Positions 34,371 to 44,194 of a DNA stretch of 54,465 nt are shown piece by piece; position 1 is the stretch's first letter; each line of letters starts with the position of its first letter. Position numbers and translations under genes: made by a program. Under the pieces are notes generated by a model. The model saw only the letters and a program-made list of their open reading frames with translations. It ran no database searches and was not told the DNA's origin. The DNA is from Tenacibaculum sp. L6 (GTDB lineage Bacteria; Bacteroidota; Bacteroidia; Flavobacteriales; Flavobacteriaceae): NCBI RefSeq assembly GCF_028823685.1, contig NZ_JAPEHZ010000010.1, positions 1-54,465 of the forward strand, given 5' to 3'.

Positions 34371-36836
34371 ATGAAAAATATAACTACTTTTTTATTTCTA
34401 ATATGCTCGTCAATAACCTTTTCTCAAGTTAAAGGAAGAGTTACAGACACTAAAAAACAACCTATTTCTTTTGTAAGTGTTTACTTAGAAAACACGATTA
34501 CAGGTACAACTACCAATACCAATGGAGATTATGAATTAGCACTCTCCAAAACAGGAAATCACACCCTAATTTTTCAAATATTAGGTTATAAAACCATAAA
34601 AAAAACAGTTAAAATCAATTCTTTTCCTTTCACATTAGATGTTTCTTTAACAGAAGAAGAAGTGGTTTTAGATGAAGTTGTGGTTTCTTCAGAAGAAAAT
34701 CCTGCCAACAAAATTATTAGAAATGCTATTACTCATAAAAATAAAAACACTGATAAATTTGCTGAATATACTGCCGATTTTTACTCTAGAGGATTATTTA
34801 AAGTAAAAGATCTTCCTAAAAAGTTTTTAGGGCAAGATATTGGCGACATGGGTGGTGGATTGGATTCTACCCGAAGTGGTGTGGTGTACCTTTCTGAAAC
34901 GGTATCAAAAATCGCTTTCCAAAAAAGACCTAAAAATTTTAAAGAACACATTATAGCCTCAAAAGTTAGTGGTGAAGACAATGGCATTAGCTTTAACCAA
35001 GCTGAAGATGTTAACTTTAATTTTTATGAAAATTCTTTTAATCTAGCGGATGTTCGTATAATTTCTCCTATAGCAAACGGAGCTTTCGGGTACTATAATT
35101 ACAAGCTAGCAGGGGTATTTTATAATGAAAACGGAAAATTAATTAACAAAATTCAACTACTACCTAAACGTAAAAATGACCGTGTTTTTAGTGGATATAT
35201 TTATATTGTTGAAGATGATTGGGCTGTGTATGGAGCCGATGTTATTGTAACAGGAGCGCAAATAAGCTTACCAATGGTTGATTCTTTACATATTAAACAG
35301 AACTATAATTTTTCTACAAAAAATAAAGCGTGGGTTCCCACAACTCAAACCATCGATTTTAAAGCAGGTATGTTCGGATTTCATTTTAACGGACGCTTTT
35401 CTGCTGCTTATTCAAATTATAATTTTTCTCCTGATTTTAATGAAAAGACTTTTAGTAACGAAATACTTTCCTTTGCTGAAAATGCTACAGAAAAAGATTC
35501 TACATATTGGAACACCATACGTCCAGTAGCTCTAACAGTAGAAGAGATATCAGATTATAAACTGAAAGACAGTATTAAAACTATTCGAAAATCAGAAAAA
35601 TATTTAGATTCAATCGATACCAAAAACAACAAATTTAAACCGTTGGATATTCTTTCTGGTTATACCTACCGAGATTCTTACAACAAATGGTCGTTGAGCA
35701 TTTCTTCTCCCATTGAAAACATCAATTTTAACACCGTACAAGGCTGGAATTCTTCTTTAGGAATTAACTACCGAAAAACTCTAAATAAAAAAGGTAAACG
35801 ATTTGGTATGGGAGCCGATGTTAATTATGGCTTTTCAGAAAAAAAAGCACGCCCTACTGCCTACTTCAACTACCAGTGGAATAATACAACAAGACCATAC
35901 CTGCATGTTTCTGGGGGAATTGCCACACCACAATTCAACCAAAAAGAACCTATTTCTAAGTTTTGGAATACTATAAGTTCAATTGGTTTTGAAAGAAATT
36001 ACCTGAAAATCTACGAAAAAACCCATGCAAAAGCTTCTTTTTCACAAGAAGTAACTAACGGAATTCGTATGTTTTCTTCTCTAGAATTTGCCGACAGAAA
36101 ACCGCTGTTCAATACCTCAGACTATGTAATGTTTCCTAAAAAGGATGTTGATTATACTTCTAATAACCCACAAGAACCAAACAACTTTACTTTAGGATTT
36201 ACTCCGCATCATATGTGGACATTTTCGGTAGGAGCTAACATCAATTTTGGTCAAAAGTATTTATCATATCCTGATGGAAAATACAATATTACCAGTCGTA
36301 AATATCCATCGTTATATATTGGTTATCAAAAAAACTTCGGATCTGGAAATTCTGAGTGGAATTCAGATATCATATTCTCACAACTGTACCAGCATATTAA
36401 TTTAAGCAACTGGGGAGAGTTTTCCTACAAAGCTAAAGGAGGACTGTTTTTAGAACAAAAAGATATTCCGTTTATGGATTATGCTCATTTTAACGGAAAT
36501 CGTTTATTAATAGCTCCTAACAACAATTATTTAAACAACTTTTACATGCTTCCTTATTACAAATTAAGTTCTAACGATAAATATGCTGAACTTCATGGAG
36601 AATACAACTTTAAAGGAGCATTATTAAGTAAAGTTCCTTTATTAAATAAGCTGAACTTTCATTTAGTTACAGGAGCAAAAGGACTGTTTACAGCAGGCAA
36701 CAAACCCTATTCTGAATTTGCTATTGGTTTAGATAATGTTGGTATTGGAAAATGGCGTTTTTTACGTGTAGATTTTGCTCGCTCAAACTTTAACGGAAAA
36801 AATGAAAACAGAGTCCTTTTTGGGATAAAATTGTAG
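34371..36836 (+). CDS. DUF5686 outer-membrane protein with carboxypeptidase-regulatory-like domain
   Basis: An 821-residue exported protein. After the signal peptide (MKNITTFLFLICSSITFSQ) comes a carboxypeptidase D regulatory-like domain (residues about 20-100; VKGRVTDTKKQPISFVSVYL, TNGDYELAL) of the kind that fronts TonB receptors in Bacteroidota. There is then a DEVVVSS linker, but no TonB plug; the rest matches DUF5686, a beta-barrel family of Bacteroidota ending in an aromatic strand (NRVLFGIKL). The function of the family is not established; an outer-membrane role is inferred. It precedes moaD by 22 bases. Confidence 0.87.
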   Translation: MKNITTFLFLICSSITFSQVKGRVTDTKKQPISFVSVYLENTITGTTTNTNGDYELALSKTGNHTLIFQILGYKTIKKTVKINSFPFTLDVSLTEEEVVLDEVVVSSEENPANKIIRNAITHKNKNTDKFAEYTADFYSRGLFKVKDLPKKFLGQDIGDMGGGLDSTRSGVVYLSETVSKIAFQKRPKNFKEHIIASKVSGEDNGISFNQAEDVNFNFYENSFNLADVRIISPIANGAFGYYNYKLAGVFYNENGKLINKIQLLPKRKNDRVFSGYIYIVEDDWAVYGADVIVTGAQISLPMVDSLHIKQNYNFSTKNKAWVPTTQTIDFKAGMFGFHFNGRFSAAYSNYNFSPDFNEKTFSNEILSFAENATEKDSTYWNTIRPVALTVEEISDYKLKDSIKTIRKSEKYLDSIDTKNNKFKPLDILSGYTYRDSYNKWSLSISSPIENINFNTVQGWNSSLGINYRKTLNKKGKRFGMGADVNYGFSEKKARPTAYFNYQWNNTTRPYLHVSGGIATPQFNQKEPISKFWNTISSIGFERNYLKIYEKTHAKASFSQEVTNGIRMFSSLEFADRKPLFNTSDYVMFPKKDVDYTSNNPQEPNNFTLGFTPHHMWTFSVGANINFGQKYLSYPDGKYNITSRKYPSLYIGYQKNFGSGNSEWNSDIIFSQLYQHINLSNWGEFSYKAKGGLFLEQKDIPFMDYAHFNGNRLLIAPNNNYLNNFYMLPYYKLSSNDKYAELHGEYNFKGALLSKVPLLNKLNFHLVTGAKGLFTAGNKPYSEFAIGLDNVGIGKWRFLRVDFARSNFNGKNENRVLFGIKL

Positions 36837-36858
36837 ATTTGTAATACAACTTACTCAT

Positions 36859-37101
36859 ATGAAAACAACCCTATTACTTTTTGGTATCGCTGCAGATTTA
36901 GTTGATAGTTCTTCATTAACCCTAGAACTACCTAACAAAAGCACGGTAGCTAGTTTTAAAGAATTTCTTTCTAATGAGTTTCCTGAATTTCAAAAAATGA
37001 GTTCGTATGCTGTGGCTATTAATGAGAGTTATACAAGCGATGATACACTCATACGAGAAAATGATGTAATAGCCATTATACCTCCAGTAAGCGGAGGATA
37101 G
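36859..37101 (+). CDS. moaD: MoaD/ThiS-family sulfur carrier (molybdopterin synthase small subunit)
   Basis: An 80-residue beta-grasp protein ending in the Gly-Gly tail (IPPVSGG) that is thiocarboxylated in MoaD and ThiS. The start MKTTLLLFGIAADLV and the phrase VAINESYTSDDTLIRENDVIAIIPP favour MoaD over ThiS (DxVAIIPPVSGG is the MoaD ending). MoaD delivers sulfur to precursor Z in the MoaD-MoaE synthase; a candidate moaE lies about 10 kb away in this window. No other cofactor genes are near. The upstream neighbour DUF5686 is probably unrelated in function. Confidence 0.85.
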   Translation: MKTTLLLFGIAADLVDSSSLTLELPNKSTVASFKEFLSNEFPEFQKMSSYAVAINESYTSDDTLIRENDVIAIIPPVSGG

Positions 37102-37122
37102 TTGTTCAATGATATACTTAGC

Positions 37123-37198
37123 TAATGTAATAATGATTTAATGTAGCATGAACATTAAGAAAGTCATTATTACATTAAATCACTAACACATTAAATCA
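37123..37198. repeat. AT-rich nested palindromic intergenic element
   Basis: A perfect 14-base inverted repeat TAATGTAATAATGA / TCATTATTACATTA is separated by 27 bases, and the spacer contains a smaller one, TTAATGT / ACATTAA. To its right ACATTAAATCA occurs twice, 15 bases apart. It fills the gap between the convergent moaD and DUF3817 genes and could fold into a long hairpin. There is no clean U-run, so it is not a standard terminator. Confidence 0.55.
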
Positions 37199-37201
37199 AT
37201 A

Positions 37202-37483
37202 TTATACTGTTTCTTGCTTAAGATATCTTCCTACGAAAAAGGTTCCGAAAGGTAAAATAGATAACAAACAAACGATTCCGAAAGTTTTTCCGTTCCAGTT
37301 TAACTCGTATTTCAACATAATTGCTAGTACGATATACCCTACAAATAATAGTCCGTGAGGCATTCCTAACATTTTTACATATTCAGGATTTCCTTGCATG
37401 TATTTAATTGGAACCGCTATAAAAAGCAATAAAATGTAAGATAATCCTTCTAATAAACTTACTAATCTGAAAAAATTAATCAT
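37202..37483 (-). CDS. DUF3817 family membrane protein
   Basis: A 93-residue protein with three hydrophobic helices; FRLVSLLEGLSYILLLF at the start, the KMLGMPHGLLFVGYI motif and SILPFGTFFVGRYL near the end are the usual marks of DUF3817. Function unknown. The ATG used here begins right at the first helix; a longer frame upstream would run into the TonB receptor gene. It follows that receptor by ten bases on the same strand and is therefore probably the last gene of the recO operon. Confidence 0.85.
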   Translation of the reverse strand: MINFFRLVSLLEGLSYILLLFIAVPIKYMQGNPEYVKMLGMPHGLLFVGYIVLAIMLKYELNWNGKTFGIVCLLSILPFGTFFVGRYLKQETV

Positions 37484-37493
37484 TTGTTTGCGC

Positions 37494-39995
37494 TTAAAAA
37501 TTCGTTTGCAAAGATACTGAAATATTGCGTCCTGCAGAAGATACTCCAGAGGCAAATTCTTTATAATGTTCGTCAAATAAATTAGACAATTGCGCTTGTA
37601 TTGCTATGTTTTTAGTGAACTGATATTTTCCGTACAATCCAACAGTCATCCAACTAGGAGTACCGTAATACATATCAATATCATTTGTTGCATCAGGGTT
37701 CACAATTGGTGTTTGATCGTGATTATCTATGCCTTCTGTTAGGTTATAATCAGAAATATCTTTTTTAGCATTGAAAACTAGGTTAGCTCCTCCTTCAAAC
37801 TTCTTATTTACATAACTTAAATCGAAACGACCAAATAATGGTGGAATAGATGATAATGGTTCATCTGGCACTCCTTTTTCTTCCGACTTTAATGTATTCC
37901 CTTTAGTGTATGTAATTGACCCTGAAGTTTTCCAATTTTTAGAGATTTTACCTTCGTAACTCGCAGTAAATCCTGTTATATAAGCTCTTCCTCTGTTATA
38001 ATTTGTTAAAATTTCTCCATCAGCAGTATTGTACTCATCTCCATCATAAAACACCGTACTTTGTCCAAAAAATTCATACGGAATTCGAGTGATATTTCGA
38101 TCTAATATTGTGTAATAGGCATTCATTCCTACTCTAAACTTTCTATTGTTAAAATATTTTTGAAGTCCTATTTCGAAGTTATATGCGTATTCGGGTCCTA
38201 ACTCGGTATTAGGAACTGTTAACCTACCGCTTTTCTCTCTAATTTTTCCTACATCATCAATATTTGGAGAACGGAATCCTGAAGAAATAACTCCGTTTAA
38301 TTGCCAATTTCTTGTTGGCTTATACACATAACCTATCGTTGCTGTGATGGATTGATTATCTAATCGAATATCATTTTGTGGAATATCTATGAATGTTTCA
38401 TCGATCCATTTAGCTTTTAATACTGTATGTGTACCTCTAATTCCTGTATTTAAAGTAGATTTAGCATTGATATCCTGACGGTAATCTACATAAAAAGCAG
38501 AGCTTAAATAACTACTTCCACCATCAGGATAACGAGATTGCACTGCAAAATCACCATCAAATCCGATAATGTCATTTCCGCTTAATCGCAATGTTTTTCC
38601 ATAAGAATTAGAAGCTACATCATTATAAGCAAGCTCAACCCCATACCCTAAGTTTCTATGTGCTGCTAACGGAACTGTAAAATCTCCATTCAAACTAAAA
38701 ACATCTACTGCTTCCTTTCTATATGATCTATCTAAACTTCCAAATTTTCGCTGAATACGACTCTCTTTTATGTTTTGATATGCTAAGGTAATTGTTCCTT
38801 TATCCATCCATTTTTTCTTTGGATTGATAAGCAATTGTGGCGAAACTAATAATCTTTCTTGCGGTCCATAATACCACTCTGCAAATTTTAAATCTCCATT
38901 TCCTTTTAACTCTGTTAATTTATCAAAACGTGGGATATTTGAAGAGTTTGAATATTGAATGTTTAACTTAAAATCGGTGTCTTTTGAAAAAGGAACATAA
39001 AACTTCTGCAATACATCTGTTTGACTGTAACCAGTATTTCTCTGAATATTTAAATTAGAATTTGCAACTGGTGTATCGTTGTAATAACTATCAGTATTAT
39101 TAGAGTAGAAAGGTACTTTGCCCCAGTCATTAAAACCATGAGAACGATTTTTTCCCATTCGTAAATCACCAAAATTACTGTGAGCTACACTGGTAAATGA
39201 TGCCCATTTTTTAAATCTAAGTTCGGTAGAAACTACATTGGTTACCTCATTATTTGCTGAACTGTATCGTAAAAAGGCACTTCCTTTTACTTCGCTACCT
39301 TTTTCTGATATTTTTGGTGTTTTTGTATAGTAGTGAATTACTCCACCTAAAGCATCTGAACCATAAATTACTGATGACGGACCAAAAACAATTTCAGTTC
39401 TATCTAATAAATTGGGAGCTACTGTAATTGAATTTTGTAAGTGTCCTTTTCTATAAATCGCATTATTCATACGAACACCATCAACCACTAATAACACTCG
39501 ATTACTTTCCATTCCTCTCATGACTGGACTTCCTCCTCCAAATTGTGATTTTTGAATTTTTATTCCAGGTACACTCGATAATAAATCTGCTGATGTTTGT
39601 GGTGATAATTTTTCTATCTCTTTTGATGAAACTACCGCAATTTGTTCTGCTATACGATTTGTTTTTTCTCTGTTCTTAAATACCGAAACGACCACCTCAT
39701 CTAACTGCTCTGAGTTTTTTGACAAATACACATGATAATTATTTGCCTTTAAAGCTGATTTTTTCTCTTGATATTCTGCATACGAAACATGCGAAAAAAT
39801 TAGCACTTCATTTTTTGAAAAAGCTGAAATATCAACTTTTCCTAACTCATCGCTTACAGCATACGTTGTATTATTTTTATTAAATACAGTAACTGATTCA
39901 ACAGGTTTTCCTGTTTCAGCATCAATAACAGTAAGGTTTTGTGAAAAAATTGTGGTTACAATTAGTAAAAAAAATACAGTAATTATTTGTTTCAT
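37494..39995 (-). CDS. TonB-dependent outer-membrane receptor
   Basis: An 833-residue receptor: signal peptide (MKQIITVFFLLIVTTIFSQ), carboxypeptidase-like regulatory domain (VIDAETGKPVESVTVF), a DEVVVS segment, then the plug domain with LSSVPGIKIQK, MRGMESNRVLLVVDGVRMN and YGSDALGGVIHYYTKTP, and a 22-strand-type barrel ending SLQTNF. The wording of the plug resembles haem, haemoglobin and siderophore receptors, but the ligand cannot be assigned. It takes up its substrate using TonB energy; two tonB genes lie about 20 kb away. It starts three bases after the recO stop, and DUF3817 follows. Confidence 0.92.
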   Translation of the reverse strand: MKQIITVFFLLIVTTIFSQNLTVIDAETGKPVESVTVFNKNNTTYAVSDELGKVDISAFSKNEVLIFSHVSYAEYQEKKSALKANNYHVYLSKNSEQLDEVVVSVFKNREKTNRIAEQIAVVSSKEIEKLSPQTSADLLSSVPGIKIQKSQFGGGSPVMRGMESNRVLLVVDGVRMNNAIYRKGHLQNSITVAPNLLDRTEIVFGPSSVIYGSDALGGVIHYYTKTPKISEKGSEVKGSAFLRYSSANNEVTNVVSTELRFKKWASFTSVAHSNFGDLRMGKNRSHGFNDWGKVPFYSNNTDSYYNDTPVANSNLNIQRNTGYSQTDVLQKFYVPFSKDTDFKLNIQYSNSSNIPRFDKLTELKGNGDLKFAEWYYGPQERLLVSPQLLINPKKKWMDKGTITLAYQNIKESRIQRKFGSLDRSYRKEAVDVFSLNGDFTVPLAAHRNLGYGVELAYNDVASNSYGKTLRLSGNDIIGFDGDFAVQSRYPDGGSSYLSSAFYVDYRQDINAKSTLNTGIRGTHTVLKAKWIDETFIDIPQNDIRLDNQSITATIGYVYKPTRNWQLNGVISSGFRSPNIDDVGKIREKSGRLTVPNTELGPEYAYNFEIGLQKYFNNRKFRVGMNAYYTILDRNITRIPYEFFGQSTVFYDGDEYNTADGEILTNYNRGRAYITGFTASYEGKISKNWKTSGSITYTKGNTLKSEEKGVPDEPLSSIPPLFGRFDLSYVNKKFEGGANLVFNAKKDISDYNLTEGIDNHDQTPIVNPDATNDIDMYYGTPSWMTVGLYGKYQFTKNIAIQAQLSNLFDEHYKEFASGVSSAGRNISVSLQTNF

Positions 39996-39998
39996 AAA

Positions 39999-40721
39999 TT
40001 AACTAAAAACAGTTTCTAACACGTCTAACGACTTGGGTTTCCGAAATCCTTCTAAATGTAATTCATAATATTTTATGATAATTCGAAGAATAATTTGCCT
40101 ATCATTTTTTGAATAGGAAATTGAATTTATTTCATCAAAATTTATGCCTAACAAGCTTTTAAAAAGATTAATTTCTTTACCTGTTAAATTCCCTTTTTCA
40201 TATATCAAATCAGTAAAACTTCCTTCTAACAAACTAAAGGCTTTTTTATCAGATTCGGAAGTATCTGGATAAAACCCTAAATACTTTGATAAATTTAATA
40301 AAAACAACAAGTGAAAATTAGCTACCTCATCATGAGTATCTATCCAAGCTAAAGATGTTTCTAAGTACTGGTATAATGGAACATTTTCTTCTTCTTCTTG
40401 AATGATTTTTGATAATATTTCAGACAAAAACAATATAATAGATTGCTTTACTATTGAAGTGTGTATTGTTTCGTACGGATGAATTACCTGCACTTCTTTA
40501 ATAGAGTGTAAAGAACTTTTAGTACTATGATTTGCTGTAATTTGTAATTGTGTTAACGGTTGAAAGTGAGCTGCCTTTAATTTTCCTTTTTTAGCTTTTA
40601 AAATCCCTTTTAACATATACGATTTCACCCCTTCTTGTAACGTAAAACACTTTACAATTAAACTTGTATCACCATACTTTAGCGAACTTAAAACAATAGC
40701 TTTGGTAGCAACAACCGGCAT
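39999..40721 (-). CDS. recO: DNA repair protein RecO
   Basis: A 240-residue protein with the N-terminal OB-fold pattern (VVATKAIVLSSLKYGDTSLIVKCFT, KSYMLKGI) and a helical C-terminal part (NFHLLFLLNLSKYLGFYPD). RecO anneals strands and, with RecR, loads RecA at gaps. Only one cysteine is present, so the four-cysteine zinc site of some RecO proteins is absent, as I recall for Bacteroidota members. It heads a minus-strand operon with the TonB receptor and DUF3817. Confidence 0.93.
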   Translation of the reverse strand: MPVVATKAIVLSSLKYGDTSLIVKCFTLQEGVKSYMLKGILKAKKGKLKAAHFQPLTQLQITANHSTKSSLHSIKEVQVIHPYETIHTSIVKQSIILFLSEILSKIIQEEEENVPLYQYLETSLAWIDTHDEVANFHLLFLLNLSKYLGFYPDTSESDKKAFSLLEGSFTDLIYEKGNLTGKEINLFKSLLGINFDEINSISYSKNDRQIILRIIIKYYELHLEGFRKPKSLDVLETVFS

Positions 40722-40813
40722 TTAATCGAGTTTATCAGTTAAAATCATCAATCAAAGATATTTAATATTGACTATAAAAATGGTACTTTCGTACAAATTT
40801 GATGCACTTTGGT

Positions 40814-41290
40814 ATGGCTGTAGAAATAGAAAGAAAATTCTTAGTAAAATCAGAAGCTTTTAAAGAAAGTTCATTTCAAAAAAATTATATAAAACAAGGG
40901 TTTTTAAATTCAGACAAAGAACGAGTAGTTCGAGTTCGAATAAAAGACGACAAAGGTTTTTTGACTATAAAAGGAGCTTCAAATACTAGCGGAACAACCC
41001 GTTTTGAATGGGAAAAAGAAATTGATAAAAATGAAGCTAAAAGTCTTTTTAATCTTTGTGAAAAAGGGATTATAGAAAAATACCGATACTTAGTAAAAAT
41101 TGATAATCATACTTTTGAAGTAGATGAGTTTTTAGGAGAAAACAACGGCTTACTAATTGCCGAAGTTGAACTAAAAAATGAAAATGAAAATTTCACAAAA
41201 CCAGAATGGTTAGGAGAAGAAGTTACAGGTATCGCAAAATATTACAACTCAAACTTAAGTAAACATCCTTTTATTAATTGGTCTTCTTAG
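40814..41290 (+). CDS. CYTH domain protein (triphosphate tunnel metalloenzyme)
   Basis: A 158-residue CYTH protein with the signature VEIERKFLV (ExExK) at the N-terminus and alternating charged strands that would line the eight-stranded tunnel (RVVRVRIKDDKGFLTIKG, EVDEFLG, LIAEVEL). Bacterial members hydrolyse inorganic triphosphate or related phosphates; the in vivo substrate is usually unknown. The ATG five codons inside the longest frame is preferred, since the signature then starts at residue 3. Its stop codon overlaps the stop of the converging hemolysin III gene. Confidence 0.9.
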   Translation: MAVEIERKFLVKSEAFKESSFQKNYIKQGFLNSDKERVVRVRIKDDKGFLTIKGASNTSGTTRFEWEKEIDKNEAKSLFNLCEKGIIEKYRYLVKIDNHTFEVDEFLGENNGLLIAEVELKNENENFTKPEWLGEEVTGIAKYYNSNLSKHPFINWSS

Positions 41291-41928
41291 ATACAGAAAT
41301 AAACAGCTATAAAGTGGCTTAAACTTCCTAATAATACGAAGACATGAAACGTTGCGTGATTGTATTTTAGCTTTTTAATCGAATAAAAAACAGCGCCAAC
41401 AGTATAAAAAACGCCTCCCAAAAAAAGATAGAATAATCCTTCGCTAGAAAAACTATCAATTAACGGTTTAATTAAAAAGACTATTTGCCAACCCATTAAT
41501 AAGTATAACGCTGTTGATAATTTGTCAAACCTTCCTGTAAAAAACAATTTTAAAACGACGCCTGTTAACGCAAAACTCCAAACAACGATAAATAAATACC
41601 ACCCTAAATTCGGTGATAAAACCAGCAAGCAAAAGGGAGTATATGTTCCTGCTATAAGCACATAAATAGCAGCATGATCAAAAATATTAAGCCTTCGTCT
41701 AAGCTTGGGCTCTTTAGCAGCATGATAAAAAGTAGATGCTGCGTATAAAACAATCATGCTTATTCCGTAAATCACCAAACTAATACCTTTCCAAAAGACA
41801 TTATATTCAAATGATTTTTGCAGTAATAAAGGAAAAGCAATAATACTTAAAAGCAATCCTAAACCATGAGAAAACACATTAAGTCTTTCCTCTTTATCAC
41901 TATAACGATGATTTAATTTCTCACTCAT
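41287..41928 (-). CDS. hemolysin III family (PAQR-like) membrane protein
   Basis: A 213-residue protein with seven predicted helices, the family motifs ASTFYHA, RRLNIFDHAAIYVLIAGTYTPF and YNHATFHVFVLLGSLSHF, whose Asp/His residues match the metal site of the PAQR/hemolysin III superfamily. Despite the name, most bacterial members have no shown haemolytic activity; roles in membrane lipid homeostasis have been proposed. It overlaps the acyltransferase upstream by eight bases, so the two are coupled, supporting a membrane-lipid role (inference). Confidence 0.92.
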   Translation of the reverse strand: MSEKLNHRYSDKEERLNVFSHGLGLLLSIIAFPLLLQKSFEYNVFWKGISLVIYGISMIVLYAASTFYHAAKEPKLRRRLNIFDHAAIYVLIAGTYTPFCLLVLSPNLGWYLFIVVWSFALTGVVLKLFFTGRFDKLSTALYLLMGWQIVFLIKPLIDSFSSEGLFYLFLGGVFYTVGAVFYSIKKLKYNHATFHVFVLLGSLSHFIAVYFCI

Positions 41929-42691
41929 TATTTAATCGGTTTGTATCTTTCATATACAACTCATCATTAATCAATTCATTGTATATAACACTGTAAGTTT
42001 GCTCTTTAAGTTTTTTCTTATCTTCTTGAACTAAGTTTTCTGTTTCAATAAAACTACATTGTTTTACTCTAAATGTTCCTGGAGATCCTTTAAAAAAATC
42101 CCAAGAAAACAAACGTTTTCCATCGTAGTATACTTGAGGAACTATTGGTATCTGATGTTCAATTGCTAAACTAAACGCTCCATTTTTAAACGGTGCTAAA
42201 ACTACATTTTCATCAGGAACCAATCCTTCAGGAAAAATAGCGACGCTTGTTCCGTTTTTCAATCTGCTATGTGCTTGCTCATATACTTTTCTTCTACTTT
42301 CTGCATCACTTCTATCAACCATAATAACCACTTTCTTGTAAAAGAACCCAAAAACAGGAAACTTTACCAACTCTTTTTTTCCTACAAAAACAATTGGATT
42401 TTTACTCATGGCTATTAACACCCAAGGATCTAAAAAAGAAGCATGATTAGCACAAAACATATAACTTTTATTTCGATCAATCTCTTGCTCTTTTTCAATT
42501 TTTAATCGGAAACCCATTCCGTAAATTAAAAAGAAAGCCCAAGCTCTAACAACTTTCCAAAAAACTGGATAGTACTTTTCATCTGATGTTAAAATCAACA
42601 TAAAAGGAGCCATTAACAAAATTGAAGCGACCATTAACAAGTAAAACCAAACACGCCAAATAAATCGAATAGGAAAAAAAATATACTTCAA
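41921..42691 (-). CDS. 1-acyl-sn-glycerol-3-phosphate acyltransferase family (PlsC-like)
   Basis: A 256-residue membrane-bound acyltransferase. An N-terminal helical hairpin is followed by the catalytic NHASFLDPW (His83, Asp88 = HX4D), the GKKELVKFPVFGFF segment and FPEGLVPDE (153-161). It should acylate lysophosphatidate or a similar lysolipid on the inner membrane. The FPEG motif is not followed by the usual TRSR, unlike the second PlsC in the window, so the acceptor may differ. It is coupled to the hemolysin III gene. Confidence 0.9.
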   Translation of the reverse strand: MKYIFFPIRFIWRVWFYLLMVASILLMAPFMLILTSDEKYYPVFWKVVRAWAFFLIYGMGFRLKIEKEQEIDRNKSYMFCANHASFLDPWVLIAMSKNPIVFVGKKELVKFPVFGFFYKKVVIMVDRSDAESRRKVYEQAHSRLKNGTSVAIFPEGLVPDENVVLAPFKNGAFSLAIEHQIPIVPQVYYDGKRLFSWDFFKGSPGTFRVKQCSFIETENLVQEDKKKLKEQTYSVIYNELINDELYMKDTNRLNNE

Positions 42692-42777
42692 GCCTTTAAA
42701 ATTAAAAATGGATAACTCTTTTTTCTCATCAACTTAACAAAGGAGAGTAAATAGAAATGCGAATGTAGTAATTTCTT

Positions 42778-42806
42778 TTGTTTGATGAATTTTAAGCTTA
42801 TTTTTG
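42778..42806 (+). promoter_or_regulatory. trpS promoter: -33 TTG and -7 TATTTTTG
   Basis: TTG at 42778-42780 and an exact TAnnTTTG at 42799-42806, 18 bases apart, the best-formed Bacteroidota promoter in the window. It lies 33 bases upstream of the trpS ATG. Confidence 0.6.
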
Positions 42807-42839
42807 CTTACTTAAGTAAAAAATTTTCAAAACAGATTT

Positions 42840-43808
42840 ATGTCAAGAATTTTAACAGGTGTACAAAGTACAGGAACCCCACATTTAGGAAATTTATTAG
42901 GAGCAATTTTGCCTGCTATTGAAATGGCTAATGATTCAAAAAACGAATCGTTTATTTTCATTGCAGATATGCACTCTTTAACTCAGATTAAAGACGGTAA
43001 CGAATTGCGCGAAAACACCTATAGTGTAGCGGCTACTTGGCTTGCCTGTGGTATTGACATTAATAAAACCGTATTTTATCGCCAAAGTGATATTCCTGAA
43101 GTTACTGAATTAACTTGGTATTTGAGTTGTTTCTTTCCGTATCAACGTTTAACTTTAGCACATGGTTTTAAAGACAAAGCCGATCGCTTAGCTGATGTAA
43201 ATGCTGGTTTATTTACCTATCCTATGTTAATGGCTGCAGATATTTTATTGTACGATGCTGAAGTTGTTCCTGTAGGAAAAGATCAGTTACAACATTTAGA
43301 AATGACGCGTGATGTTGCAAACAGATTTAACAACATTGTAGGTGAAACTTTAGTTCCGCCTCAAGCAAAAATAAATGAAGACACCAAATTAGTTCCTGGA
43401 ACTGATGGTGAGAAGATGAGTAAATCTCGAAATAATTTCATCAATATTTTCTTACCAGACAAAAAGTTACGTAAGCAAATTATGGCTATTCAAACGGATA
43501 GTAAAGCCTTAGAAGACCCAAAAGATCCAGATACTGACAATGTTTTTGCTATATATAAATTATTAGCTTCGGAAGAACAAATTGCCGAAATGCGTGCTAA
43601 TTACGAAAATGGAGGTTATGGGTACGGACACGCTAAACAGGCTCTTTATGAACTAATTATTGATAAATTTGCTGATGTACGCACAAAATATAACCACTAC
43701 ATGGAAAACCGTCATGAAATTGATGAAGCTTTAGCTGTAGGAGCTGAAAAAGCACGAGTGATTGCTAAAGATGTTTTGCAAAGAGTACGTGGTAAAATAG
43801 GATATTAA
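42840..43808 (+). CDS. trpS: tryptophan-tRNA ligase
   Basis: A 322-residue class I aminoacyl-tRNA synthetase. The HIGH-like TPHLGN (13-18) and the KMSKS loop (192-196) are both present, and FYRQSDIPE, LTYP-like LFTYPMLMAADIL and VPVGKDQLQHLEMTRD are diagnostic of TrpRS. It charges tRNA-Trp. Length is normal. A good promoter precedes it and the small lipoprotein gene follows 36 bases on. Confidence 0.97.
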   Translation: MSRILTGVQSTGTPHLGNLLGAILPAIEMANDSKNESFIFIADMHSLTQIKDGNELRENTYSVAATWLACGIDINKTVFYRQSDIPEVTELTWYLSCFFPYQRLTLAHGFKDKADRLADVNAGLFTYPMLMAADILLYDAEVVPVGKDQLQHLEMTRDVANRFNNIVGETLVPPQAKINEDTKLVPGTDGEKMSKSRNNFINIFLPDKKLRKQIMAIQTDSKALEDPKDPDTDNVFAIYKLLASEEQIAEMRANYENGGYGYGHAKQALYELIIDKFADVRTKYNHYMENRHEIDEALAVGAEKARVIAKDVLQRVRGKIGY

Positions 43809-43844
43809 TCCTACCCAAACTAGTAACTTAAAACTCTCAATAAT

Positions 43845-44150
43845 ATGAAAAAACTAGTATTTCTTTTTTTCTTCGGAATCTTGGCTTGTAGTACTCCAAA
43901 AGAAAAAACACAAATTGTTGAAGCTTCATGCGGACAATGTAAATTCGGATTAAAAACCCAAAACGGATGCGATTTAGCTGTTAAAGTTGATGGGCAAGCC
44001 TATTTTGTTGATGGTGCTCACATAGACGATTATGGAGACTCTCATGATGAAAATACCGGTTTTTGTAATGTTGTTAGAAAAGCTGAAGTTTCTGGAAAAG
44101 TAGAAGACGGAAGATTTAAAGCTACTTCTTTTAAAATTGTAGAAGAATAG
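43845..44150 (+). CDS. DUF6370 cysteine-containing lipoprotein
   Basis: A 101-residue lipoprotein with a lipobox (GILACS, Cys15). The mature part has a CGQC pair (29, 32), Cys42 in NGCDLAVKVDG, and Cys74 in NTGFCNVVRKAEVSG, a spacing conserved, as I recall, in the small Bacteroidota family DUF6370. The cysteine and histidine/aspartate content (GAHIDDYGDSHDE) suggests metal binding or a disulfide-stabilised fold, but no function is known. It probably shares the trpS transcript and is followed by a strong terminator. Confidence 0.8.
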   Translation: MKKLVFLFFFGILACSTPKEKTQIVEASCGQCKFGLKTQNGCDLAVKVDGQAYFVDGAHIDDYGDSHDENTGFCNVVRKAEVSGKVEDGRFKATSFKIVEE

Positions 44151-44194
44151 TTTTTAGATTTTTAGAAACAAGATTTCTTTCTAGATAAAAACAT